NCBI GenBank assembly: GCA_948888345.1 | Contig: CAQTPN010000056.1 | Span: forward strand, 1 to 7,891 | Direction of reading: 5' to 3' | Length of the DNA stretch: 7,891 nt | Origin: an uncultured bacterium | GTDB taxonomy: Bacteria > Cyanobacteriota > Vampirovibrionia > Gastranaerophilales > Gastranaerophilaceae | Shown: positions 1-6,950 of the stretch, piece by piece | How the letters are laid out: every line of letters starts with the position of its first letter | Numbering within the stretch: the stretch's first letter is position 1 | Translations under genes and position numbers: made by a program | Notes under the pieces: generated by a model | The model's input: only the letters and a program-made list of their open reading frames with translations | Told to the model about the DNA's origin: nothing | Database searches by the model: none

Positions 1-672
1 AGCAGCACCTTCTGCTTGAATACCCATCATTTTAGGCAGGTGAGATGATTTTTTGAGGTTATAAAATTCTTTATATCCTTTCCAATAAGCCGTGATATTT
101 CCTGCATTTCCAACAGGAATAAAATGGTAATCAGGCGCATCTTCAAGTGCTTCAATGATTTCAAAAGCACCGGTTTTTTGTCCTTCAATTCTATATGGGT
201 TTACTGAATTTACAAGCGTGATGGGATAATTTGCAGAAATCTCGCGAACAGCATCAAGTGCCTCATCAAAATTACCGTTTATTGCAATAACCTCAGCTCC
301 GTACATCATAGCCTGAGATAATTTTCCAAGCGCAATGTAACCATCCGGAATTAATACATAACATTTTAAACCGGCTCTTGCACCATATGCAGCAGCTGCA
401 GCTGATGTATTTCCCGTTGATGCACAGATTATTGCTTTTGAACCTTCTTCTTTAGCTTTTGAAACAGCCATTGTCATGCCGCGGTCTTTAAAGCTTCCCG
501 TTGGGTTTGAGCCTTCATATTTTAAATAAATTTCAGCATCCAAACCTAAATGTTTTGCCAAATTATCCGCCTTAATCAAAGGAGTGTTCCCTTCACAGAG
601 TGTAACAAAAGGCGTTTTATCACTAACAGGCAGATATTCTTTATATTTATCAATTAATCCGTTGTATCTCAT
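1..672 (-). CDS. thrC: Threonine synthase, N-terminal 224 residues (3' end outside window)
   Basis: Pyridoxal-phosphate enzyme that converts O-phosphohomoserine to threonine and phosphate, the last step of threonine synthesis in the cytoplasm. The visible part shows the lid and cofactor elements of fold-type II PLP enzymes. GSFKDRG at about residues 59-65 carries the Schiff-base lysine K62, [17 protein letters not shown] follows at 85-101, and the PLP phosphate-binding loop VGNAGN lies at 187-192. Members are usually about 350 residues, so roughly one third is missing beyond position 1. The start is the ATG at 670-672. It follows the hom stop codon with one base between (TAA G ATG) and has a Shine-Dalgarno-like AAGGG at 682-686, nine bases upstream, inside hom. 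Translation is therefore probably coupled to hom. The short N-terminus matches the compact bacterial/cyanobacterial type rather than the longer plant or E. coli type. The frame is open throughout with no sign of damage. Confidence 0.95.
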   Translation of the reverse strand, partial: MRYNGLIDKYKEYLPVSDKTPFVTLCEGNTPLIKADNLAKHLGLDAEIYLKYEGSNPTGSFKDRGMTMAVSKAKEEGSKAIICASTGNTSAAAAAYGARAGLKCYVLIPDGYIALGKLSQAMMYGAEVIAINGNFDEALDAVREISANYPITLVNSVNPYRIEGQKTGAFEIIEALEDAPDYHFIPVGNAGNITAYWKGYKEFYNLKKSSHLPKMMGIQAEGAA

Positions 673-673
673 C

Positions 674-1933
674 TTACATTACCCTTATTAAATTATTAAT
701 TTCAATATTGTGTGCTTTTAATTTATCGATAGCGTTTTGAATATCGGCCTCTGCCGCCTCTTCCGTTATAACGATAACCTGAGCGGTATTATCCGGATTT
801 ACCCCTTTTTGAAGAAGGCTTGAAAGGTTAATATTATTCTCTCCGCAAACCGTCCCTATAATACCGATTGTGCCCTTTGAATTCGGAGCCTTGATTGAGA
901 TATAATATTTATTTTTTGTATGTTTAATATCAATCTGTTTCGCCATTTCTTTGTGATTGCATCTATGAAGCGGCAAAATCGTATCAGTATGCCCAAATTC
1001 ACCGGCAATTTGCAAAATATCTCCGACTACAGAACTTGCCGTTGGGAATTCTCCTGCACCCGGGCCTGTAAACATAACCTTGTCAACCGGAAAACCTTCC
1101 AATAATACTGCATTTAAGGCATTATTGATTTTTGATATCATATTTTCTTTATCTACAAGCATAGGATGTACTCTTATATCAAGCTCACCCTCTTCTGCCC
1201 TCTGGGCTAATCCGATAAGCTTTATTTTATATCCGAGTTCATCGGCAATTTTTATATCATCAGCTGAAATTTTTGTAATGCCTTCTCTATAAATTTTGTT
1301 TACATCAATTCTTTTATGGAAAGTAATATTGGCAAGGGTTGCTATTTTATACATAGCATCATATCCTTCAACATCCCCCGTAGGGTCAGCTTCCGCATAT
1401 CCTAAATCTTGCGCATCTTTCAGGCATTCTTGATATGATATATTTTTTTCTTCCATCTTGGTTAAGATATAGTTTGTAGTGCCGTTTAAAATACCTGCAA
1501 CTTTAGTGAATTTATTTCCTTTTAATGTGGTCTTAATCGGCCCTATAATTGGAATACCGCCTGCAACTGCCGCTTCATATAAAACAGCAACATTGTTCTC
1601 ATTTGCAAGGTCAAATATTTTTGCGCCGAATTTTGCCAAAAGCTCTTTGTTGGCTGTCACTATATGTTTTTTATTTTTAATTGCTGTAGTAATTAGTTCA
1701 TAAGCAGGGTCGCATCCACCTGCAACTTCAACCACAACATCAATTTCAGGATTATTTACAATCTTAAAAGGGTCATCCGTTATATTTTTAACTTCAACAT
1801 CCCTTTTTTTGTTTAAATTTCTAACCGCAGCCTGTACAATTTCTACATTGTTAAAATTCTCCAAAACTTTAACAACTCCGCATCCTACTGTACCAAGGCC
1901 GATAATACCAATTTTTAATTTCTTATTTTCCAT
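674..1933 (-). CDS. hom: Homoserine dehydrogenase with C-terminal ACT domain
   Basis: NAD(P)H-dependent reduction of aspartate semialdehyde to homoserine, the branch point to threonine and methionine. The 419-aa length is normal for the single-function enzyme. An N-terminal Rossmann fold has GLGTVG at 12-17. ANKELLA (94-100), [10 protein letters not shown] (121-130) and [11 protein letters not shown] (147-157) are family hallmarks. [16 protein letters not shown] (178-193) precedes K196, and D192 and K196 align with the catalytic Asp/Lys pair of the yeast enzyme. Residues from about 341 form an ACT domain ([20 protein letters not shown]), so feedback inhibition by threonine is likely but not shown. 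The start chosen is ATG at 1931-1933; the in-frame codon at 1948 is TTG and would only add five residues. No Shine-Dalgarno sequence precedes the ATG. Instead TATAAT ends six bases before it, suggesting a leaderless transcript. thrC follows one base after the TAA stop. Confidence 0.96.
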   Translation of the reverse strand: MENKKLKIGIIGLGTVGCGVVKVLENFNNVEIVQAAVRNLNKKRDVEVKNITDDPFKIVNNPEIDVVVEVAGGCDPAYELITTAIKNKKHIVTANKELLAKFGAKIFDLANENNVAVLYEAAVAGGIPIIGPIKTTLKGNKFTKVAGILNGTTNYILTKMEEKNISYQECLKDAQDLGYAEADPTGDVEGYDAMYKIATLANITFHKRIDVNKIYREGITKISADDIKIADELGYKIKLIGLAQRAEEGELDIRVHPMLVDKENMISKINNALNAVLLEGFPVDKVMFTGPGAGEFPTASSVVGDILQIAGEFGHTDTILPLHRCNHKEMAKQIDIKHTKNKYYISIKAPNSKGTIGIIGTVCGENNINLSSLLQKGVNPDNTAQVIVITEEAAEADIQNAIDKLKAHNIEINNLIRVM

Positions 1934-1939
1934 AAAGAA

Positions 1940-1945
1940 ATTATA
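1940..1945 (-). promoter_or_regulatory. -10 box of the hom-thrC promoter, placed for a leaderless mRNA
   Basis: On the minus strand a perfect TATAAT is followed by TTCTTT and then the hom ATG, so transcription would begin at or within a base of the start codon. No good -35 hexamer is seen 16-18 bases upstream (AGTATT at 17 bases), and no purine-rich Shine-Dalgarno sequence lies between the box and the ATG. It sits in the 98-bp divergent gap shared with gltX. A chance TATAAT in AT-rich DNA remains possible. Confidence 0.5.
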
Positions 1946-2018
1946 CAATAAAAAAACTTTTTAATACTAAAATGTTTGATGTATTATTTAATATGGATAA
2001 TAAATTTAAAATATTTTT

Positions 2019-2024
2019 GGAGAG
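2019..2024 (+). promoter_or_regulatory. Ribosome binding site that sets the gltX start
   Basis: GGAGAG lies seven bases before the ATG at 2032. This favours that start over the in-frame ATG at 1972, which lies in AT-rich DNA without a Shine-Dalgarno sequence and would add 20 residues not expected in the family. The gltX promoter must lie between about 1950 and 2018, but I see no convincing -35/-10 pair there. Confidence 0.75.
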
Positions 2025-2031
2025 ATTTACT

Positions 2032-3516
2032 ATGGCCAATGAACTAAGTGATATCAGGGTAAGAATAGCACCGTCCCCAAGCGGAAACCTTCATATAGGA
2101 ACAGCAAGAACCGCTTTATTTAACTATTTATACGCAAAAAAAACAGGCGGAAAATTCGTTTTAAGAATTGAAGATACCGATTTAGAACGAAGCAACGCAG
2201 AATACACCCAAAATATTTTTGACAGCTTAAAAGCTCTGGGGCTTCAGTGGGATGAAGGACCAGATGTTGGCGGGGAATATGGCCCTTATTATCAAAGTGA
2301 AAGATTTGATATTTATCCGAAATATGCTCAAATGCTTGTAGATAAAGGCTATGCTTATGAATGTTTCTGCACAACGGAAGATTTAGATAAAGAAAAAGAA
2401 GAAGCCGTTAAAAACCATAAACCTTATGTATATTCAAGAAAATGCCTTAATTTAACGGAAGAACAAAAGGCAGAACTTAAAGCAAAAGGAATTAAACCAT
2501 CTATAAGATTTAAAGTTGAACATAAAGAATTGATTTTTAATGACCTTGTTAAAGGCGAATTAAAGTTTGATACAAGCCTTATCGGCGATTTTGTAATTAT
2601 GAAATCAAACGGCACGCCCACTTATAATTTTGCCGTTGTAATTGATGATATGTTAATGAAAATTTCCCATATCATAAGAGGAGAGGACCATATTTCAAAT
2701 ACCCCTAAACAAATCTTAATTTATGAAGCACTTGGCGCGCAAGTACCGAAATTTGGCCATTTAGGGATGATTTTAGCACCTGACAGAAGCAAATTATCAA
2801 AACGCCACGGCGCAACTGCAGTTTCTGATTTTGTAAAACAAGGATATTTAACCGATGCCTTGATAAATTTTGTTGCACTTTTAGGATGGGCACCGTCAGA
2901 TGGTCATGAAATCAAGCCTGTAGCAGAAATTGCGGAAGATTTCAGAATTAATGAAATTTCAAGCAGCAATTCAATTTTTGAATACGATAAATTAAACTGG
3001 ATGAACGGCCAATATATTAAGAAAATGGATATTTCAAAATTAACCGATATGGTTATTCCCTTCCTTGCAAAATACGCTGATATGGAATACGGCTTAAAAA
3101 ATATGAGCCGTTCAAATCTTGAAAAGATGGTTGAAATAACACGCGAGCCCATAACAACATTAAATGAAATGGAACACGACTGCGCTTATTTCTTCGGCTA
3201 TGATGTTGATTACACGGAAGGAGTTGAAACACTTCAAAAACCTGAAGCAAAAACTGTTCTGCATAGAGTAATGGAGTTAATTGACGGATGGGATTTTGAA
3301 AGTGATGAAAATATCCACGATGTTTTAGCAGATTTAAGGACAGAATTTAAAGAAAAACATAATATGAAGCCAAAAGAAACAATGTGGGCCGTTCGTGCTG
3401 CAATTACAGGCAGAACAAAAGGTGCCGATATGGCAAAAACAATGACAATTCTTGGAAAAGATACCTGCATACACAGAATTCAAAAAGCATTGGAAAGCGG
3501 ATTTTGCGGGACGTAG
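2032..3516 (+). CDS. gltX: Glutamyl-tRNA synthetase
   Basis: Class I aminoacyl-tRNA synthetase that activates glutamate with ATP and loads it onto tRNA-Glu; in organisms with GatCAB it may also mischarge tRNA-Gln. The protein is 494 aa, a normal length. The HIGH signature appears as HIGT (21-24) within APSPSGNLHIGTAR, and the KMSKS signature as KLSKR (254-258). RIEDTD (45-50) and the IIRGEDHISNTPKQ block (214-227) are family hallmarks. C111-x-C113-x20-Y134-x3-C138 matches the zinc-binding pattern known from E. coli GluRS, so the zinc site looks intact. Whether it discriminates tRNA-Glu from tRNA-Gln cannot be told by eye. The last codons (GFCGT then TAG) lie inside a palindromic element (3504-3569), so the extreme C-terminus may be a recent addition or replacement. 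It is transcribed divergently from hom and probably separately from the next gene, which has its own promoter. Confidence 0.97.
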   Translation: MANELSDIRVRIAPSPSGNLHIGTARTALFNYLYAKKTGGKFVLRIEDTDLERSNAEYTQNIFDSLKALGLQWDEGPDVGGEYGPYYQSERFDIYPKYAQMLVDKGYAYECFCTTEDLDKEKEEAVKNHKPYVYSRKCLNLTEEQKAELKAKGIKPSIRFKVEHKELIFNDLVKGELKFDTSLIGDFVIMKSNGTPTYNFAVVIDDMLMKISHIIRGEDHISNTPKQILIYEALGAQVPKFGHLGMILAPDRSKLSKRHGATAVSDFVKQGYLTDALINFVALLGWAPSDGHEIKPVAEIAEDFRINEISSSNSIFEYDKLNWMNGQYIKKMDISKLTDMVIPFLAKYADMEYGLKNMSRSNLEKMVEITREPITTLNEMEHDCAYFFGYDVDYTEGVETLQKPEAKTVLHRVMELIDGWDFESDENIHDVLADLRTEFKEKHNMKPKETMWAVRAAITGRTKGADMAKTMTILGKDTCIHRIQKALESGFCGT

Positions 3517-3569
3517 CAGTGAAACGAACGTCCTTTGTGAACAGCCTGATGAAGGCTGTGAACCCGCAA
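3504..3569 (+). repeat. Compact palindromic element with potential three-way-junction fold, overlapping the gltX stop
   Basis: A closing stem TTGCGGG (3504-3510) pairs with CCCGCAA (3563-3569). It encloses two hairpins. The first is ACGT/ACGT (3511-3514 with 3528-3531), extendable to GGACGT/ACGTCC at the expense of the closing stem, with a 13-base loop. The second is ACAGCCT (3541-3547) with AGGCTGT (3553-3559) around a GATGA loop. The second hairpin is flanked by two direct copies of GTGAAC. The gltX TAG stop is at 3514-3516. No T-run follows, so it is not a standard intrinsic terminator. It could be a dispersed palindromic repeat (REP- or RPE-like), an mRNA 3'-end stabiliser or a small structured RNA. 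The complementarity is seen directly; the class is not known. No second copy occurs in this window. Confidence 0.6.
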
Positions 3570-3591
3570 TAATCCAAGAAAAAAGGTAAAG

Positions 3592-3620
3592 TTGAAAAAT
3601 TATCTTATTAATATTATAAT
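3592..3620 (+). promoter_or_regulatory. Sigma70-type promoter for the CNNM-family operon
   Basis: TTGAAA at 3592-3597 and a perfect TATAAT at 3615-3620 are separated by 17 bases, the optimal spacing. Transcription should start near 3627 and leave a leader of about 20 bases carrying GGAG at 3639-3642, five bases before the ATG at 3648. This makes the membrane-protein operon independent of gltX. Confidence 0.8.
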
Positions 3621-3647
3621 GGATGATAACTTTACTGTGGAGAAGAA

Positions 3648-5003
3648 ATGGAAATAGACCAGAGTCTGCTGTTTAATACACTTTTAATTATATTTCTGCT
3701 TTTTGCAAACGGATTTTTTGTAGCATCAGAATTTGCGCTTGTTTCCGTCAGAAGAACAAGACTCTCCCAGCTTTCAAAAGAAGGGAATAAAGAAGCGGAT
3801 ATTGCAATTGAATCTATCGACCATATGGATAGGTCAATTGCTGCAACCCAATTAGGAATTACAATCGCAAGTATCGGCCTTGGTTGGGTCGGCGAAGCTA
3901 CAATTGTAAGATTTATTGAACCTGTGTTTCATTTTCTTCCCGAATCAATGAGGGGAGTTGCAACTCATTCTCTTGCAGTATCTATTGCTTTTGCTCTTGT
4001 TACGTTAATGCATGTAATCATAGGTGAATTGATGCCAAAATCTATCGCCCTTCAATACACCGAAAAAACGGCGCTTGTGGTTGCAAAGCCTATGTATATA
4101 GCAAGTAAAATTTTTGCACCGTTTATTTTTATATTAAACGGAATTGGAAATTTTCTTTTATCTTTATTGAAAATTCCTCCGGCGCATGCAGGGCATCTGG
4201 TTCATTCTGTTGAAGAACTGGATATGATAATAAATGAATCCCATAAAGAAGGGGTTTTAAACGATACTGAAAAAGAAATTTTATCAAATGTATTTAAATT
4301 TTCGGATATACAGGCAAAACAAGTAATGGTTCCCCGTCCTGATATGACCTGTATTCCCATTGATATTGACCAGAATGAATTAAATAAAATTATTCTTGAT
4401 ACACAGTATACAAGGTATCCGGTTTACAGTGAAGATTTAGACCACATTGCAGGCATCTTGCATATTAAAGATATTTTCCCTTTAATGATGTCGGGTGCAG
4501 AAATTAAGCTTTCTGAAATTATAAGAAAACCTATGCTTGTACCTGAAACAATGACTATTGATAACCTTATGCTTGAGTTTAAGAAAAATAAAACCCAGAT
4601 GGCATTTGTTATTGATGAATTCGGCTGTGTTTCAGGACTGGTAACACTTGAAGATATTTTGGAAGAAATCTTTGGCGAAGTGCAGGATGAATTTGATGAA
4701 GAAGAAGCCGATATAAGACAGATTTATGAAAATGAATACATTGCAAATGCAATGATGAGAATCGATGAATTTAATGAATATTTTTGTCTTGATGACAATA
4801 ATGCAGAAGTTGAAGATGAAGATATTGAAACAATAGGCGGGCTTGTTGTAAAGAATTTAGGCCACATTGCAAATGAAGGCGACACAACACAGATTGATAA
4901 TTTTGAATTCAGAGTTATCGAAGTTGATAACGCAAGAATTGTTAAATTAAAGATTAAAAAGCTTGAGCCTGCAAATGAAACAGATGAAGCTTCAAAGGAA
5001 TAA
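3648..5003 (+). CDS. CNNM/CorC-family membrane protein (DUF21, CBS pair, CorC_HlyC domain)
   Basis: Integral membrane protein of the CNNM/CorC family, known in studied members for magnesium (divalent cation) efflux or homeostasis; older annotation calls these hemolysin-like. Length is 451 aa. A DUF21 membrane domain covers about 1-190, with hydrophobic segments near 8-25, 65-85, 105-130 and 150-175. It has the family motif NGFFVASEFALVSVRRTRL (21-39), including S27 and E28 in the region that binds cation in solved homologues, and GELMPKSIALQ (126-136). Two CBS motifs follow: VMVPRPDMTCIPID with RYPVY (226-260), and LVPETMTIDNLM through FVIDEFGCVSGLVTLEDILEE (297-340). These usually bind adenine nucleotides. 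After an acidic linker (EFDEEEAD), the CorC_HlyC domain covers about 358-438. Substrate is inferred only from the family. It has its own promoter and Shine-Dalgarno site, and its last codons contain the ribosome site of the next gene. Confidence 0.93.
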   Translation: MEIDQSLLFNTLLIIFLLFANGFFVASEFALVSVRRTRLSQLSKEGNKEADIAIESIDHMDRSIAATQLGITIASIGLGWVGEATIVRFIEPVFHFLPESMRGVATHSLAVSIAFALVTLMHVIIGELMPKSIALQYTEKTALVVAKPMYIASKIFAPFIFILNGIGNFLLSLLKIPPAHAGHLVHSVEELDMIINESHKEGVLNDTEKEILSNVFKFSDIQAKQVMVPRPDMTCIPIDIDQNELNKIILDTQYTRYPVYSEDLDHIAGILHIKDIFPLMMSGAEIKLSEIIRKPMLVPETMTIDNLMLEFKKNKTQMAFVIDEFGCVSGLVTLEDILEEIFGEVQDEFDEEEADIRQIYENEYIANAMMRIDEFNEYFCLDDNNAEVEDEDIETIGGLVVKNLGHIANEGDTTQIDNFEFRVIEVDNARIVKLKIKKLEPANETDEASKE

Positions 5004-5006
5004 ATT

Positions 5007-5351
5007 ATGGAAATTATGGCGGCAATTATTGCACTAATATTTTTAGGAGTAATTATAGGGCTTTTTATAAATGTTTTCTGGCTTGGCTTCGGGCTTGTTT
5101 TGTATTTTGTGCCGACAATTATAGCAGCATATAAAAAACATCCGCAGATACTCTGGATATTTTTAATTAACCTGTTTTTCGGCTGGAGTGTTGCAGGGTG
5201 GATAATTCCATTATTATGGGCATTTGACTGCGATAAAATTTTAATGGATTTTATTGAATATAGAAAAGCAAAAAATGCAAAAGATGCAACAATAGAATGG
5301 GAAATTGTAAAAGAAACCTCAAACCAGCCTAATGAAGCTGAAAACAAATAA
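5007..5351 (+). CDS. Small membrane protein of the superinfection-immunity (Imm_superinfect) family
   Basis: A 114-aa protein with two or three hydrophobic segments (about 5-24, 26-41, 49-72) and a charged, probably cytoplasmic tail. The core PTIIAAYKKHP (36-46) followed by IFLINLFFGWSVAGWIIPLL (51-70) and WAFD matches the family named after phage T4 Imm, which blocks entry of superinfecting phage DNA. Bacterial homologues are widespread, and a phage-exclusion role in them is mostly unproven. The start is ATG at 5007, six bases after AAAGGAA (4994-5000) and three bases after the stop of the CNNM-family gene, so the two are almost certainly cotranscribed. A later in-frame ATG at 5016 is too far from the ribosome site. 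The last 23 bases overlap the 3' end of prmC on the other strand, with no terminator visible between the two operons. Confidence 0.82.
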   Translation: MEIMAAIIALIFLGVIIGLFINVFWLGFGLVLYFVPTIIAAYKKHPQILWIFLINLFFGWSVAGWIIPLLWAFDCDKILMDFIEYRKAKNAKDATIEWEIVKETSNQPNEAENK

Positions 5352-6258
5352 CCCTGTCTATTTTAGATAAATCTTTTTCAATAAATTTAAGGTCAAAACC
5401 CTGTTTTCGGGCAATTTCAGATACAATACCGCTCTGGCTTATACCGTTTGTAAAACCAAGTTCAAAAAGTACATACCCGTTGGGTTTAAGATGTTTTTTT
5501 GCCCCCTCAAGAATACGGCGGTAAAATTCAACTCCATCTTTATCCCCCGCAAAAAGTGCCAGATGAGGGTCAAAATTTTTCACATTATCATCAAGCGTGT
5601 CTTTAAGAGAAAGCGGTATATAGGGCGGATTTGACACTATTATATCAAATTTTTCATCCTCATATATTGATGAAAAAATATCCGATTTTCTAAAAACTAC
5701 GCGCCTTTGCTGCTCAAGTGCCTCCATATTCTTAATAGCAATTCTTAAAGCAGCTGTGGAAATATCTATCCCAATAACCTCTAATGTACGCCCGCCCGCA
5801 GTTTCAGCCCCGCATCCGGTTAGCCCGCAGGTATTATCCGCACAGTTAAATTCCGGTAAATTCTTTGAGATTTCTATGGCAATACACCCCGTACCCGTTC
5901 CGATATCGAGAATTTTTAAATCTCCGCCCGCAGGATTTTTACCCGTATTGCGCGCAATATCAACTGCCTTCTGCACAAGAATTTCAGTTTCGGGCCTCGG
6001 GATTAACACATCAGAATTTACAAAAAATTTATCCCCCATAAAATATGAAAAGCCTGTCAAATGCTGAATTGGCGCACCGGTTTCAACCCTTTTTCGAGCA
6101 AGTGCCCATATTTCATCTTCATTTTGGATAGCACAGCCTGTAATAATTTCTTCAATTGAAAACCCGCTAATCCCGCATACCAGAAATTCGGCCTCTGCCC
6201 TTGCATCATTTGCCTCAAGCCCGTTTTCCATAAAAAATTTTTGAATACGTTTAATCAC
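5329..6258 (-). CDS. prmC: Release factor glutamine N5-methyltransferase
   Basis: SAM-dependent enzyme (HemK family) that methylates the glutamine of the GGQ motif in peptide-chain release factors, improving translation termination. At 309 aa it is somewhat longer than typical (about 280). The order is an N-terminal helical domain for release-factor binding (1-75, with PIQHLTG at 63-69), FVNSDVLIPRPETE (79-92), SAM motif I DIGTGTGCIAI (118-128), and the catalytic NPPY (210-213). Between the helix after motif I and the IGIDIS strand is an extra loop with C139, C144 and C149 (C-x4-C-x4-C), encoded by unusually GC-rich DNA at 5788-5844. The start chosen is GTG at 6258, six bases after a strong GGAGG (6265-6269). 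ATG at 6264 abuts that site directly and would add two residues; TTG at 6279 is less likely. It overlaps the upstream 168-aa gene by eight bases, so it is translationally coupled. Confidence 0.95.
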   Translation of the reverse strand: MIKRIQKFFMENGLEANDARAEAEFLVCGISGFSIEEIITGCAIQNEDEIWALARKRVETGAPIQHLTGFSYFMGDKFFVNSDVLIPRPETEILVQKAVDIARNTGKNPAGGDLKILDIGTGTGCIAIEISKNLPEFNCADNTCGLTGCGAETAGGRTLEVIGIDISTAALRIAIKNMEALEQQRRVVFRKSDIFSSIYEDEKFDIIVSNPPYIPLSLKDTLDDNVKNFDPHLALFAGDKDGVEFYRRILEGAKKHLKPNGYVLFELGFTNGISQSGIVSEIARKQGFDLKFIEKDLSKIDRVICFQLH

Positions 6259-6757
6259 CCGCATCCTCCGAAGGTTCAATAATATCCATTATCCAGTTTC
6301 TAAGGTCGAGCCTTGAAGCATTTTCAATATCATTTAACGGCACACCGTGCGCTTTTGCAACCTTTTCATAATAATAAAGCTGTTTTTTGGTAGGCTTCAT
6401 TTTGCTCATTTTAAAATCCTGTGCTTTTTTTCGAAATTCTCTTGCCTTCGCTTTTTGTGCCTCTAAAATAGGTTTTTGCGCCTCTTTATATTTTAATTCT
6501 TCAAAAACAGCTCCTGCAAAAAGTTTAAATTCCCTGTAAAAATCTTCATTTTCAAAATACTCAATCACAAACTCAAAATGCGGATTTTCAATTTCATTAT
6601 AATAATTCTCTTCTTCTGCAAATTTATCGAAAATATCCTCCACGCTAAGGTTAGCATGTTTTTTTATAAAAGATTTTAAATAGCTTAAAAGCTGTGATTT
6701 TTGCCTTGGCGTAAGGTATAAAAACAAATTCTGCTTTATTTGGTATATGTTTAGCAT
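6251..6757 (-). CDS. Hypothetical helical protein, 168 aa
   Basis: I do not recognise this gene. It is soluble, strongly charged and predicted mostly helical. Residues 1-85 are aromatic-rich and acidic (EYFENEDFYREFKLF near 66-80). Residues 86-120 are a lysine/alanine/glutamate stretch that could form a coiled coil. The C-terminal part (121-160) reads TKKQLYYYEKVAKAHGVPL, then ASRLDLRNWIMDII. This loosely resembles the short helical T-x-x-Q-L-x-x-I modules found at the ends of some nucleic-acid proteins (DUF3072-like), but that is only a resemblance. The start is ATG at 6755-6757; TTG at 6772 is in frame but weaker. Only a weak GAAGA (6766-6770) precedes it, and the stop of the preceding 61-aa gene lies one base before it, so coupled translation is likely. 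It overlaps prmC by eight bases, suggesting a regulated or conserved partnership in the same mRNA. Confidence 0.82.
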   Translation of the reverse strand: MLNIYQIKQNLFLYLTPRQKSQLLSYLKSFIKKHANLSVEDIFDKFAEEENYYNEIENPHFEFVIEYFENEDFYREFKLFAGAVFEELKYKEAQKPILEAQKAKAREFRKKAQDFKMSKMKPTKKQLYYYEKVAKAHGVPLNDIENASRLDLRNWIMDIIEPSEDAGD

Positions 6758-6758
6758 C

Positions 6759-6944
6759 TTATAAATCTTCAATATTGAATTTTTTAGCCCGCTTGAAATC
6801 TAAAAATGCGCCCATAATGGGGTTGGTGGCATTTTTAAAAAAAGAAACCGCACTTCTTTCCGCATCATCTTTATCAGAAGCGGACTTTTCGAGGGTTTTA
6901 GCCTGCCTTTTTAAATCTAAAAATTCAATTTTTTCTTCATCCAT
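6759..6944 (-). CDS. Hypothetical small charged protein, 61 aa, first gene of the prmC operon
   Basis: I do not recognise this gene. The product is small and hydrophilic, begins with an acidic stretch (MDEEKIEFLDLKRQ) and has a central ERSAVSFFKN and a basic end (DFKRAKKFNIEDL). No signal peptide or membrane segment is present. Its reality is supported by context rather than homology: a plausible promoter directly in front, an ATG start, and a stop codon one base before the next gene in a TAAGATG junction identical to that between hom and thrC. No Shine-Dalgarno site lies at a normal distance. The -10 box ends six bases before the ATG, suggesting a leaderless message. Confidence 0.65.
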   Translation of the reverse strand: MDEEKIEFLDLKRQAKTLEKSASDKDDAERSAVSFFKNATNPIMGAFLDFKRAKKFNIEDL

Positions 6945-6950
6945 AAGATT

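Noticed and set aside
1972..2031. Longer gltX start at 1972
   Set aside because: The added 20 residues have no family counterpart or ribosome site, whereas ATG at 2032 has GGAGAG at ideal spacing.
3515..3562. Possible hammerhead ribozyme (CTGATGA and GTGAAAC both present in the gltX-end element)
   Set aside because: The order and pairing are wrong: CTGATGA lies across the stem and loop of a perfect hairpin, and no stem follows GAAA in the required position even for permuted types.
3506..3569. Intrinsic terminator for gltX
   Set aside because: GC-rich hairpins are present, but the sequence after them is A-rich with no T-run on the plus strand.
4724..5347. A 207-aa open frame on the minus strand
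   Set aside because: It is antisense to the well-supported CNNM-family and Imm-family genes, is serine/isoleucine-rich without recognisable motifs, and has no ribosome site.
5356..5378. AT-rich hairpin with T-run between the convergent operons
   Set aside because: Only a 3-4-bp AT stem with a too-small loop precedes TTTTT, so it is too weak for a terminator.
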